From the NCBI GenBank assembly GCA_002347405.1, contig DDXB01000053.1:62001-126000 (forward strand): a stretch of DNA of 64,000 bases. Reading direction: 5' to 3'. This document shows positions 56,601 through 64,000 of the stretch, one piece after another (position 1 is the stretch's first letter; each line of letters starts with the position of its first letter). This DNA is from Rhodocyclaceae bacterium UBA2271. GTDB taxonomy: Bacteria; Pseudomonadota; Gammaproteobacteria; Burkholderiales; Rhodocyclaceae. The notes below the pieces were generated by a model that worked only from the letters and a program-made list of their open reading frames with translations, was not told the origin of the DNA and did not search any database. The position numbers and the translations under genes were made by a program.

Positions 56601-56755
56601 ACGCCGCACGCCTTGCCGACCGCGCGTTCGAAGTCGCCTACTTCTGGCGCCTCGACCCCGCGGCGGTCGAGGCGCTGCCGCTCTCCCGTTTTTTGATCTA
56701 CGAAGCGCAGGCCGTCCGGCTTGCCAAACTGACAGGGCCTGATCATGGCGGATAA
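56340..56755 (+). CDS. Tail assembly chaperone, long form by -1 frameshift
   Basis: About 138 residues if ribosomes slip back one base at T TTT TTC (56585-56591). The -1 frame then continues GFFRGIDAARLADRAFEVAY, FWRLDPAAVEALPLSRFLIY to a stop at 56753-56755, inside the tape-measure start. The extension is GpE/gp42-like and has no start or ribosome site of its own. Such a frameshift is conserved in P2- and Mu-like tails. Confidence 0.85.
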
Positions 56756-58262
56756 GTTTGACCTGAAGGCGATCATCAGCGCGGTCGACAAGATCACGCC
56801 GACGCTGAAGGGCATCCAGCGCTCCGTGCGCCTGACCGGCAAGACGATCAAGGATGTCGGCCGGCATGGCAGTTCGCTGCTGGGCAGCGTGGGCATCCCT
56901 GCCGGCCTCGCGTTCGGCGCTGTGGCCTATGGGGCGCAACGGGCCGCGCGGGCGGCCATGGAGTATGCCCGCCGGATCAAGGATGCCACCGAGCGCACCG
57001 GCATGAGTGCTGGCGCATACCAGGAACTATCGGTCATGCTCTCGAACGTCGGCGGGTCGGCGGAAGATGCGACCTCTGCCGCCGAAAAATTCAACAAGGG
57101 CATCGCCGATGCGGCGGCTGGCACGGATAAGACCTTTCTGGCGTTGCTGCGCAAGATGGATATTCCCTTGCGCAATGCGCGCGGAGAGTTGATGAGGCTC
57201 GAAGACGTGCTGCCCGATCTTGCCGACTCCTTCGCGCGCACGTCCGACCCTGCCCTGCGCACGCGCATGATCATGGAGCTTTTTGGCAAGAGCGGCGGCA
57301 AGCTGCTGCCGATCATGCTCAAGGGTCGGCAGGGGGTGCGTGACTGGGCCGCCGAGATTCGCCGGCTGGGCATGACCGTTGATGACGATGCGATCAACAA
57401 GCTCGATGATCTGGGCGATACCATCGGCGATGTCGGCCAGGCCGTCAAGGCGCAATGGACGCGGGTGGTTGCCGATCTGGCCCCGGCGCTGATGCCTGTG
57501 GTCAAAAGCATGGGCGAATGGATTGCAGCGAACAAGGAAATGCTGCGCTCGGAAATCACCGGCACGCTGACCGAGTTGGTGAGCGTGCTGAAAAGTTATG
57601 ACTGGCGCGGGCTGGTGGCGGACATGCGTGACGCGGTAGTCGCTGTGCGCGATCTGGTGCGCGGCCTCGGCGGCATGAAGAACGTCCTGATCGGCCTCGG
57701 TGCGCTGTTCCTCGCCGGCCCCATCGCCTCGATTCTCGGCATCGTCGGGGCGCTATGGCGCTTCGGCGCCGGATTATTTGCAATTGTCGGTGGATGGAAG
57801 GCCGTCGGCGCGGCCATCCTGTGGGTCGGTAAAGCGTTTGCCATCATCGGCCGCTTGTTCCTGCTCAACCCGATCGGGCTGGCGCTGACAGCCATCGCCG
57901 CCGCTGTGTATATAGTCTACGACAACTTCGATGTGCTCAAGGGCTGGATGACCAACTTCTTCGAATGGATCGGCAGCAAGATCACAGAGCTTTCGGCATG
58001 GTTCCAGAACCTGATTCCAGACTGGGCGCGCGGAATGATGGGTGGTAGCGTCACCGTCAATCAGGGCGCCGCTGCCACGCCGCTGGTGAAGTCCGGCGCC
58101 ATGCAAATGGCCGGCGGTCGGCAGCAGCTTTCCGGCGACATGACGGTGCGCTTCGAGAATGCGCCACCCGGCATGCGCGCCGCGCCTGGCAAGACCAATC
58201 AACCGGGCGTCTCGATGAATCCCGATGTTGGCTATCGCAGCCTCGCGCTGCAGGCGCGTTGA
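56745..58262 (+). CDS. Tail tape measure protein
   Basis: 505 residues, helical. MADKFDLKAIISAVDKITPT, then LSNVGGSAEDATSAAEKFNK and MELFGKSGGKLLPIMLKG. Hydrophobic helices at about 300-390 (GLGALFLAGPIASILGIVGA). Rather short, predicting a tail shorter than Mu or P2 tails (inference). Confidence 0.92.
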   Translation: MADKFDLKAIISAVDKITPTLKGIQRSVRLTGKTIKDVGRHGSSLLGSVGIPAGLAFGAVAYGAQRAARAAMEYARRIKDATERTGMSAGAYQELSVMLSNVGGSAEDATSAAEKFNKGIADAAAGTDKTFLALLRKMDIPLRNARGELMRLEDVLPDLADSFARTSDPALRTRMIMELFGKSGGKLLPIMLKGRQGVRDWAAEIRRLGMTVDDDAINKLDDLGDTIGDVGQAVKAQWTRVVADLAPALMPVVKSMGEWIAANKEMLRSEITGTLTELVSVLKSYDWRGLVADMRDAVVAVRDLVRGLGGMKNVLIGLGALFLAGPIASILGIVGALWRFGAGLFAIVGGWKAVGAAILWVGKAFAIIGRLFLLNPIGLALTAIAAAVYIVYDNFDVLKGWMTNFFEWIGSKITELSAWFQNLIPDWARGMMGGSVTVNQGAAATPLVKSGAMQMAGGRQQLSGDMTVRFENAPPGMRAAPGKTNQPGVSMNPDVGYRSLALQAR

Positions 58263-58264
58263 TC

Positions 58265-59464
58265 ATGGCCTGGCAAGATCAGCTTCAGAAGGCCTCATTC
58301 CGGGGCGTTGAATTTCAGGTCGAGGCAGACGATGCCGCCTTCGGTCGGCGCGTGCAGCTGCACGAGTACCCGCAGCGCGACAAGCCCTTCGTCGAGGATA
58401 TAGGCAGGAAGGCGCGCGAGATCGGCCTGACCGCTTTCCTGATCGGCCCTGGCTACATGGCCGCCCGCGACAAACTGCTGGAGGCGGTCGAGCAGGCCGG
58501 CCCCGGCGAGCTGGTGCATCCTTGGTATGGCCGGCTCACCGTCAGCATCAAGGATGATGGCTGTCGAGTCACGCACAGCCGCGACGATGGCGGGCTGTGC
58601 CGCATTCACTTGAGCTTCGTTGAAAGCGGCGAGCTGGCCTTCCCGGAGGCCGGCGCGGCTTCCGGCGCCAAGACGCTGCTGGCGGCCGATGCGCTTGAGC
58701 AATTATCGACCAAGCAATTCGCCGAATGTTTCTCGCTCGACGGCTCCCCGGCCTGGGTGGGCGCCGATGCGCTGGCGAAGGCGGAAGGCATGCTGGGCAC
58801 GCTCGACCGCGTGCTGTCCGGCGGCATCCTCGCCAGCCCGGCCGGCTCGCTGCTCGGCGAGTTGGGCGCGCTGCTCGGCGTTCCCGCGAACTATGCGACG
58901 CGGCTGTTCGGTCTGCTCAACAAGAGCAAAGCCATCGTGCAGCGCCGTGGTGCCGGCGCCGACTTTTCGACGGCGAACTACCAGCGCGCCTCCTCGGCCG
59001 TGCGCGCCGCGGGTCAATTTCAGCCGGCTGCGCGATCAGCTGCCATTACCCCGGCGCGCGCGCGACTCTTCGACAACCGCGATGCGCTGGCGGCCGTGCA
59101 TCGCCGTGCCGCACTGGTGCAGGCGTCTGCAATGACGGCGACGATGCCGCTGCCGGTGTTCGATGATGCCGTGGCGCTACGCTCAAACCTGCTGTTCGCG
59201 CTCGATAGCGAGGCCGCGCTGGCGGACGATGTGGCTTATGTGGCGCTCGCCGAACTGCGCACGCAGGTGCACCGCGACATGGGCGCGCGCATTCGCGCCT
59301 CGGCCCGGCTGCACGACTACGCGCCGCCCGAGGTGCTGCCGGCGCTGGCGGTCGCCTATGACCTGTATGAAGACCCCGCGCGCGAAGATGAGATCGTCGC
59401 GCGCAATCGCATCCGCCATCCCGGCTTCGTGCCGTCGGCGCCGCTCAAGGTGCTCTCGGCATGA
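58265..59464 (+). CDS. DNA circularisation/baseplate protein (Mu gp43-like)
   Basis: 399 residues from ATG at 58265. WQDQLQKASFRGVEFQVEAD, then RRVQLHEYPQRDKPFVEDIG and VHPWYGRLTVSIKD, the DNA_circ_N signature. Residues GAGADFST about 230 come from a core-repeat copy (GCGCCGACTTTTCG, 58958-58971). Overlaps both neighbours slightly. Confidence 0.92.
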   Translation: MAWQDQLQKASFRGVEFQVEADDAAFGRRVQLHEYPQRDKPFVEDIGRKAREIGLTAFLIGPGYMAARDKLLEAVEQAGPGELVHPWYGRLTVSIKDDGCRVTHSRDDGGLCRIHLSFVESGELAFPEAGAASGAKTLLAADALEQLSTKQFAECFSLDGSPAWVGADALAKAEGMLGTLDRVLSGGILASPAGSLLGELGALLGVPANYATRLFGLLNKSKAIVQRRGAGADFSTANYQRASSAVRAAGQFQPAARSAAITPARARLFDNRDALAAVHRRAALVQASAMTATMPLPVFDDAVALRSNLLFALDSEAALADDVAYVALAELRTQVHRDMGARIRASARLHDYAPPEVLPALAVAYDLYEDPAREDEIVARNRIRHPGFVPSAPLKVLSA

Positions 59465-60555
59465 CCGCGGTCGATAACGCCGTCACCCTGCGGGTGAATG
59501 GCACCGAGTACGGTGGCTGGAAGGAGGTCGAGATCGGCGCCGGCATCGAGCGCCAGGCGCGCGACTTCAGCCTGGCCGTCACCACCAGCTGGCCGGGTGA
59601 AACCAATATCCCGCGCCGCATCCGCCACGGCGATCTGTGCGAGGTCTGGATCGGCGCCGACAAGCTGCTGACCGGCCACGTCGATGCCACGCCGATCAGT
59701 TACGACGCCATGCAGGTGTCGGTGGGTGTGCGCGGGCGCAGCAAGACCGCAGACCTGGTCGATTGCTCGGCCGAGCACAAGACCGGGCAATGGCGCGGCG
59801 CGAAGATCGAGCGCATCGCCGCCGACCTGGCCAGGCCATACGGTATAAGCGTGGTGGCACAGGCCGCTACTGGTGCGCCAATCGCCGACCATCAGATTCA
59901 GCCTGGCGAGACGGCTTTTGAGTGCATCGACCGCTTGTTGACCCTGCGCCAGTTGCTGGCCACCGACGATGCCGACGGTCGGCTGGTATTCATCGCCGCC
60001 GGCGAGGATGGCCGCTGCGCGACGGCGCTCAAACTGGGCGAGAACGTCAAGAGCGCTGATGCGCCGCTCGACTTCAAGGATGTCTTCAGTCAGTACACCG
60101 TCAAGGGCCAGAGGAGCGGCAGCGACGAAGACAGTGGTGCGACAGTCGCCGAGGCCACCAGCACGGCGAAAGACAGCAAGGCCGCGCGCTACCGGCCGCT
60201 GGTCATTCGCCAGTCTGGCCAGGTGGATCGCGGCATGGCCGCCGACCGGGCGCGGTATGAGTACCTGCACCGCAAGGCCAAGGCACTGGAGGCGGTCTAC
60301 ACCGTGCAGGGCTGGCGGCAACAGGATGGCAGCTTGTGGCTGCCGAACCGGATGGTGCAGGTGATTGATCCGGTGATCGGTTTCGATGTCTGGATGCTGA
60401 TCGTCGAGGTGACATGGAAGATTTCCGACGGCGGCACCGAGACGGTGCTGCGCGTGGGGCCGGTTGATGGCTATATCCCGACGCCCGAGGCGGCGAAGAA
60501 GGGTAAAGGCGCCACCGGCGATCCATGGGCTGGTGTGGCAGCCGCGGCATCATGA
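59461..60555 (+). CDS. Baseplate hub protein (Mu gp44/gpP-like)
   Basis: 364 residues. VTLRVNGTEYGGWKEVEIGA, FSLAVTTSWPG, VWIGADKLLTGHVDATPISY and VRGRSKTADLVDCSAEH fit the Mu P/T4 gp27 hub fold. C-terminal NRMVQVIDPVIGFDVWMLIV. Confidence 0.93.
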   Translation: MTAVDNAVTLRVNGTEYGGWKEVEIGAGIERQARDFSLAVTTSWPGETNIPRRIRHGDLCEVWIGADKLLTGHVDATPISYDAMQVSVGVRGRSKTADLVDCSAEHKTGQWRGAKIERIAADLARPYGISVVAQAATGAPIADHQIQPGETAFECIDRLLTLRQLLATDDADGRLVFIAAGEDGRCATALKLGENVKSADAPLDFKDVFSQYTVKGQRSGSDEDSGATVAEATSTAKDSKAARYRPLVIRQSGQVDRGMAADRARYEYLHRKAKALEAVYTVQGWRQQDGSLWLPNRMVQVIDPVIGFDVWMLIVEVTWKISDGGTETVLRVGPVDGYIPTPEAAKKGKGATGDPWAGVAAAAS

Positions 60556-61088
60556 ACGAGCGCCTGCTGGGTCGTATGCTGGCGCCACTGGCGCGCTCCG
60601 TCGGCAACATGCTGGCGCGCGGCACGCTGGTGCTGGCCAACTCGGCCACGAAGATGCAAGCGCTGCAGGTGCGCATCCTCGATGGCGAGGCGAAGGATGC
60701 CGTCGAGCATTTCGAGCCCTACGGTTACACCTCCAAGCCGCATCCGGGCGCCGAGGCGCTGCTGCAATTCTTCGGCGGCGACCGCAGCCACGGCGTGGCC
60801 TTCATGGTGGCCGATCGCCGCTACCGGCTGACCGGCCTCGAATCCGGCGAGGTGGCGCTGTTTGACGACCTGGGCAGCAAGATCGTCATCAAGCGCGGCA
60901 ACGTGATCGAGATCACGGCCACCACCAAGCTGCGCCTGGTGACACCGCTGCTGGAAGTGACCGGCGAGATCAAGGACCGCTGCGACACCGACGGCGCGAC
61001 CATGAAGGGCATGCGCACCACCTACAACAGTCACACGCACCCCGGCGACAGCGGCGGTACGACTGGCACACCGAATCAGGGGATGTAA
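60552..61088 (+). CDS. Baseplate spike protein V (Mu gp45-like)
   Basis: 178 residues from ATG at 60552. ALQVRILDGEAKDAVEHFEP, YGYTSKPHPGAEALLQFFGG and an OB-fold lead to the C-terminal beta-helix with the metal-binding HTH motif SHTHPGDSGG. The spike punctures the host outer membrane. Confidence 0.92.
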   Translation: MNERLLGRMLAPLARSVGNMLARGTLVLANSATKMQALQVRILDGEAKDAVEHFEPYGYTSKPHPGAEALLQFFGGDRSHGVAFMVADRRYRLTGLESGEVALFDDLGSKIVIKRGNVIEITATTKLRLVTPLLEVTGEIKDRCDTDGATMKGMRTTYNSHTHPGDSGGTTGTPNQGM

Positions 61089-61532
61089 ATGATTTACGAC
61101 CAGACCGCAACCATCGTCGTCGATGGCCGCACGCTCTCGCTCGGCATGACGCCGGAAGACCCGCTGGTGCGCGCCGTCATCATCAGCCTGTTCACCTGGC
61201 GCCGCGCCAGCCCGGACGATGTGACCGAGGGCCGCAAGATGGGCTGGTGGGGCGATGCCACCAGCGCGGTGACCAACGACCGCATCGGCTCGCGCCTGTG
61301 GCTGTTGGCGCGCGAAAAGATTCTGCCCGCCACACTCAATCGCGCCCGCGAATATGCCCGCGAGTCGCTCGACTGGATGATCGAAGACGGGCTGGCCAGC
61401 CGCGTCGAGATCGAGGTCGAGCGCCGAGGCGCCGATGGCATCGCGCTGTCCGCAACGATTTATCGCACCGACGGGCGGCCGCTCGTCCTGCGCTTCGCTG
61501 ACCTTTGGGAGACCGTCCGCCATGCCGTTTAG
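61089..61532 (+). CDS. Baseplate wedge protein (Mu gp46-like)
   Basis: 147 residues. LVRAVIISLFTWRRASPDDV and GRKMGWWGDATSAVTNDRIG, SRLWLLAREKILPATLNRAR are the gp46 signature (GWWGD). Overlaps gp47 by 11 bp. Confidence 0.93.
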   Translation: MIYDQTATIVVDGRTLSLGMTPEDPLVRAVIISLFTWRRASPDDVTEGRKMGWWGDATSAVTNDRIGSRLWLLAREKILPATLNRAREYARESLDWMIEDGLASRVEIEVERRGADGIALSATIYRTDGRPLVLRFADLWETVRHAV

Positions 61533-62571
61533 CCGCCCCACGCTGCAGGAACTTGTCAATCGCACCCTGTCCGATGCGCAGACGCGTCTGGGCGCCGATG
61601 AGCTGGTGCGCCGCGAAGACCTGCAGGTGCTCACCCGCGTGTTGGCCGGCGCTTCGCACGGCCTGCATGGCTTCATCGGCTGGCTGTCGCAGCAGGTGGT
61701 CTTCGACACGGCCGAAGCTGAATTTCTCGAACGCTGGACCAGCATCTGGGGCATCGCCCGCAAGGCCGCCGCTGTAGCCGTGGGCGAAGTCGCCCTCACC
61801 GGCGCCAGCGGCACGACGGTGCCGGCCGGCACGGTGTTGGTGCGCGCTGACGGCGCGGAATACGAGATCACCACCGAAGTGACACTCGCCGGCGGCACTG
61901 CCACCGCTGCCGTCACCGCACTGCTGGCCGGGCAGGATGGCAATGCGGCGGCGGCTTCGGCGTTGACCATTGCCACGCCGATTGCCGGCATTAATTCTGC
62001 GGTCACCGTCACGACCGCTGCCCTCACCGGCGGCGCCGACATCGAGGCCGACGACGATCTGCGCGCCCGCCTGCTTGCCCGTATCCAGTCGCCGCCGCAC
62101 GGCGGTGCTGCGCATGACTACATCGCCTGGGCGATTGAAGTCCCTGGCGTCACGCGCGCCTGGGTGTACCCCGCCGAACTCGGCCTCGGCACCGTCACCG
62201 TGCGCTTCGTGCGTGACGACGACGCCAGCCCGATCCCGGACGCCGCCGAAGTAGCGGCAGTGCAGGCGCATATCGATAGCCTGCGGCCTGTGACGGCGGG
62301 CGTCACGGTGGCCGCACCCATCGCCGTGCCGCTTGACTTCACCATCGACATCACCCCGGACACCGCCGCGATCCGCGCCGCAATCGAGGCCGAGCTGCGC
62401 GACCTGCTGCGGCGTGTAGCTGCGCCGGGCGCCACGATCCTGCTGTCGCACATCCGCGAGGCGATCTCGCTGGCCACCGGCGAGACCGATCACATCCTCA
62501 CCGCGCCGGCCGCGAACGTGACGCATACCGTCGGCCAGATGGCCACCTTCGGAGCCATCACATGGGTATGA
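61522..62571 (+). CDS. Baseplate wedge protein J (Mu gp47-like)
   Basis: 349 residues from ATG at 61522. PTLQELVNRTLSDAQTRLGA, FLERWTSIWGIARKAAAVAV, then GGADIEADDDLRARLLARIQ and VTRAWVYPAELGLGTVTVRF: Baseplate_J. Length and order match Mu gp47. Confidence 0.95.
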   Translation: MPFSRPTLQELVNRTLSDAQTRLGADELVRREDLQVLTRVLAGASHGLHGFIGWLSQQVVFDTAEAEFLERWTSIWGIARKAAAVAVGEVALTGASGTTVPAGTVLVRADGAEYEITTEVTLAGGTATAAVTALLAGQDGNAAAASALTIATPIAGINSAVTVTTAALTGGADIEADDDLRARLLARIQSPPHGGAAHDYIAWAIEVPGVTRAWVYPAELGLGTVTVRFVRDDDASPIPDAAEVAAVQAHIDSLRPVTAGVTVAAPIAVPLDFTIDITPDTAAIRAAIEAELRDLLRRVAAPGATILLSHIREAISLATGETDHILTAPAANVTHTVGQMATFGAITWV

Positions 62572-63155
62572 CGTCGGCGGATTACCTGGCCCAGCTCCAG
62601 GCGCTGCTGCCGCAAGGCCCGGCCTGGCCGCGCGAGGCCGATGCGGCGCTCACGCAGTTGCTCGCCGCCTGGGCCGATGAACTGGCCCGCGTCGATGGCC
62701 GCGCCGCCGATCTTATCGAGGAAGCCGACCCGCGCACCACGGCCGAGCTGCTCGCCGACTGGGAGCGCGTTGCCGGCCTGCCAGATGCCTGCGTTGCCGC
62801 ACTCGCCGGCACGCAGACCACGGCGCAACGCCGCGCCGTGCTGGTGGCCAAGCTCACCACCATCGGCGGGCAGAGTGCCGCCTACTTTATCGATCTGGCC
62901 GCCAGCCTCGGCTACACGATCACCGTCACCGAGTTCGACTTGCACGACGTCGAGGACAACGTCGAGCATCCGCTGACCGCTGCGCCCTGGCAGTACGCCT
63001 GGCAAGTCAATGCCGCACAAGACACCATCGGCACGTTCACCGTCATCGATACCGTCGAAGACCCCCTCGCGTGGTGGGGCAATGATCTGCTTGAGTGCGT
63101 CATCAACCGGCTCAAGCCTGCTCACACCCACGTCCTGTTTGCTTACACCCCATAA
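62562..63155 (+). CDS. Tail protein I / DUF2313 (Mu gp48-like)
   Basis: 197 residues. SADYLAQLQALLPQGPAWPR, LLADWERVAGLPDACV, then ECVINRLKPAHTHVLFAYTP, the YmfQ/DUF2313 ending. Last wedge component, connecting baseplate and fibres. Confidence 0.95.
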   Translation: MGMTSADYLAQLQALLPQGPAWPREADAALTQLLAAWADELARVDGRAADLIEEADPRTTAELLADWERVAGLPDACVAALAGTQTTAQRRAVLVAKLTTIGGQSAAYFIDLAASLGYTITVTEFDLHDVEDNVEHPLTAAPWQYAWQVNAAQDTIGTFTVIDTVEDPLAWWGNDLLECVINRLKPAHTHVLFAYTP

Positions 63156-63164
63156 GGAGATCAC

Positions 63165-64000
63165 ATGGATCGTACATTCGAATCCGGTGCCGCCGGCAGC
63201 CCGCCCAGCGTGCCGGCCAGCCCGTCCAGCGGCTACCCCACCGCCGGTAACCCACAGGCCGCCGTCGCGGCCACCAAGCCGGGGCCGTGGTGGTATCACA
63301 TGATGACCGAGGAGCTGCGCGCCGTCATCGTCGCCGCCGGCTTGACGCCAGACCATACCGACGTGACGCAGCTGTCGCAGGCCATCCAGGCGCTGTTCAT
63401 CGCCAACCAGAAAGCTGTCGTCATCAATGGCGCCACCTTTGAGGCGTCGGTCAGCAACGGCGAAGTCGTGCGCTGGGATGCCGCCAACAACCGCTTCGAC
63501 GAGGCGATCGCCGACGGCACCGCCAACAACCGCGCGGTCGGCATCGCCGATGTGACCAACGGCAAGGTCTATCTCTATGGCGAATGCCCGCTGTTTAGCG
63601 GCCTAACGCCGGGGGCGCGCTACTACCTCTCTGCTGGTACGCTTGGCGCAATCACCACGACAGCGCCGACCGATGCTGTGATGGTCGGCATCGCCAAGAG
63701 CGTTACAACGCTGTGGGTTGATGTGGATGCTGCGCCGGCGCAGCAGGGTGTCGAGGTCGGATCTGTCATTTTCGTTGCAAAAAACACTGCCCCGACAGGC
63801 TATCTCAAGGCCAACGGAGCTGCAGTTTCGCGCACGACCTACGCGGCGCTGTTCGCAGCAATCGGCACTACATTCGGCGCCGGTGACGGCTCGACCACAT
63901 TCATTCTGCCCGACCTGCGTGGCGAGTTTGTTAGGGGATGGGATGATGGCAGAGGAGTGGATTCTGGCCGCGCGTTCGGGAGTTCTCAAGCAGACGACTT
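63165..64000 (+). CDS. Tail fibre with collar domain, cut by the window edge
   Basis: 278 codons seen from ATG at 63165 (GGAG upstream). PGPWWYHMMTEELRAVIVAA is the usual N-terminal attachment part; GSVIFVAKNTAPTGYLKANG, AVSRTTYAALFAAIGTTFGA and FILPDLRGEFVRGWDDGRGV form the phage tail-collar domain. It would carry host-receptor specificity in the missing C-terminus. Confidence 0.92.
   Translation, partial: MDRTFESGAAGSPPSVPASPSSGYPTAGNPQAAVAATKPGPWWYHMMTEELRAVIVAAGLTPDHTDVTQLSQAIQALFIANQKAVVINGATFEASVSNGEVVRWDAANNRFDEAIADGTANNRAVGIADVTNGKVYLYGECPLFSGLTPGARYYLSAGTLGAITTTAPTDAVMVGIAKSVTTLWVDVDAAPAQQGVEVGSVIFVAKNTAPTGYLKANGAAVSRTTYAALFAAIGTTFGAGDGSTTFILPDLRGEFVRGWDDGRGVDSGRAFGSSQADD

Noticed and set aside
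60471..62042. Minus-strand frame of 523 codons
   Set aside because: Antisense to four baseplate genes that overlap each other properly.
1..64000. CRISPR arrays, rRNA operons, autonomous insertion sequences
   Set aside because: No regularly spaced repeats, no rRNA and no transposase gene were found; the repeats seen are MITE-like or hairpin repeats.

Overview
The window is high-GC DNA from a betaproteobacterium. A Rhodocyclales or Nitrosomonadales-like host is my inference from gene content and from the order msrB-yciB-yciI-bolA-parvulin; no 16S gene is present. It has two parts: host chromosome from 1 to about 28,980, and an integrated tailed-phage genome from about 28,989 to beyond the right edge.

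Host part. 1-9,294 holds a purine permease, membrane and envelope proteins, a cytochrome c, a periplasmic glutaredoxin-like protein and a stress/respiration cluster (EncFtn-type ferritin without encapsulin, alternative oxidase, SRPBCC-membrane fusion, alpha/beta hydrolase, CcoQ-like peptide, FMN reductase). 9,497-10,805 is a scarred locus: an Mrr restriction gene lies between two copies of a short mobile-looking repeat, beside the broken end of a glycine-zipper gene. 10,883-21,140 holds housekeeping genes: LysR with a DsrC-like protein, mtfA, EamA transporters, parvulin, bolA, yciI, yciB, msrB, an amino-acid dehydrogenase, arsM and an ABC-F ATPase. 21,469-23,987 is a small defence island: an AlpA-like regulator, a DUF6088 protein, and an AbiEi/AbiEii pair with palindromic operators. 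tRNA-Ser(GGA), nadC, an EamA transporter, nnrD and an M20 peptidase follow.

Prophage part. The left junction is the 3' half of a tRNA-Cys gene (28,989-29,036). Next come an excisionase-like protein and a tyrosine recombinase of the integron-integrase (IntI) family, sitting where a lambda-type int would be. Between this integrase and the phage ssb lie five attC-like sites (30,738-32,906) with five small genes, i.e. an integron cassette array inside a prophage. By their bulged bases the attC sites point rightwards, away from the integrase, but every cassette gene is on the minus strand and is therefore in line with the phage leftward (pL) transcript.

The early left operon (37,363 down to 32,914) encodes small phage proteins, a DksA-like zinc finger, a ParB-like protein, a wHTH protein with a probable frameshift, and SSB. 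pL and pR share a 31-bp operator/promoter sequence about 3 kb apart. Between them lie a repressor, a HipA-like kinase, a DUF3037-like protein and a BRCT protein, which look like genes expressed in the lysogen. Rightwards come a Cro-like protein, a CII-like protein, a primase-helicase, an iteron-like origin candidate and an antiterminator-like protein. The late genes follow: HNH nuclease, terminase, portal, ClpP-like protease and HK97 capsid, then a Mu-like contractile tail (sheath, tube, frameshifted chaperone, tape measure, gp43-gp48) and a truncated collar fibre. The phage is thus a myovirus with an HK97-type head and a Mu-type tail.

A short repeat with the core AAAGTCGGCGCTGG recurs across host, cassette array and phage. 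Full copies carry inverted ends and look like a MITE.
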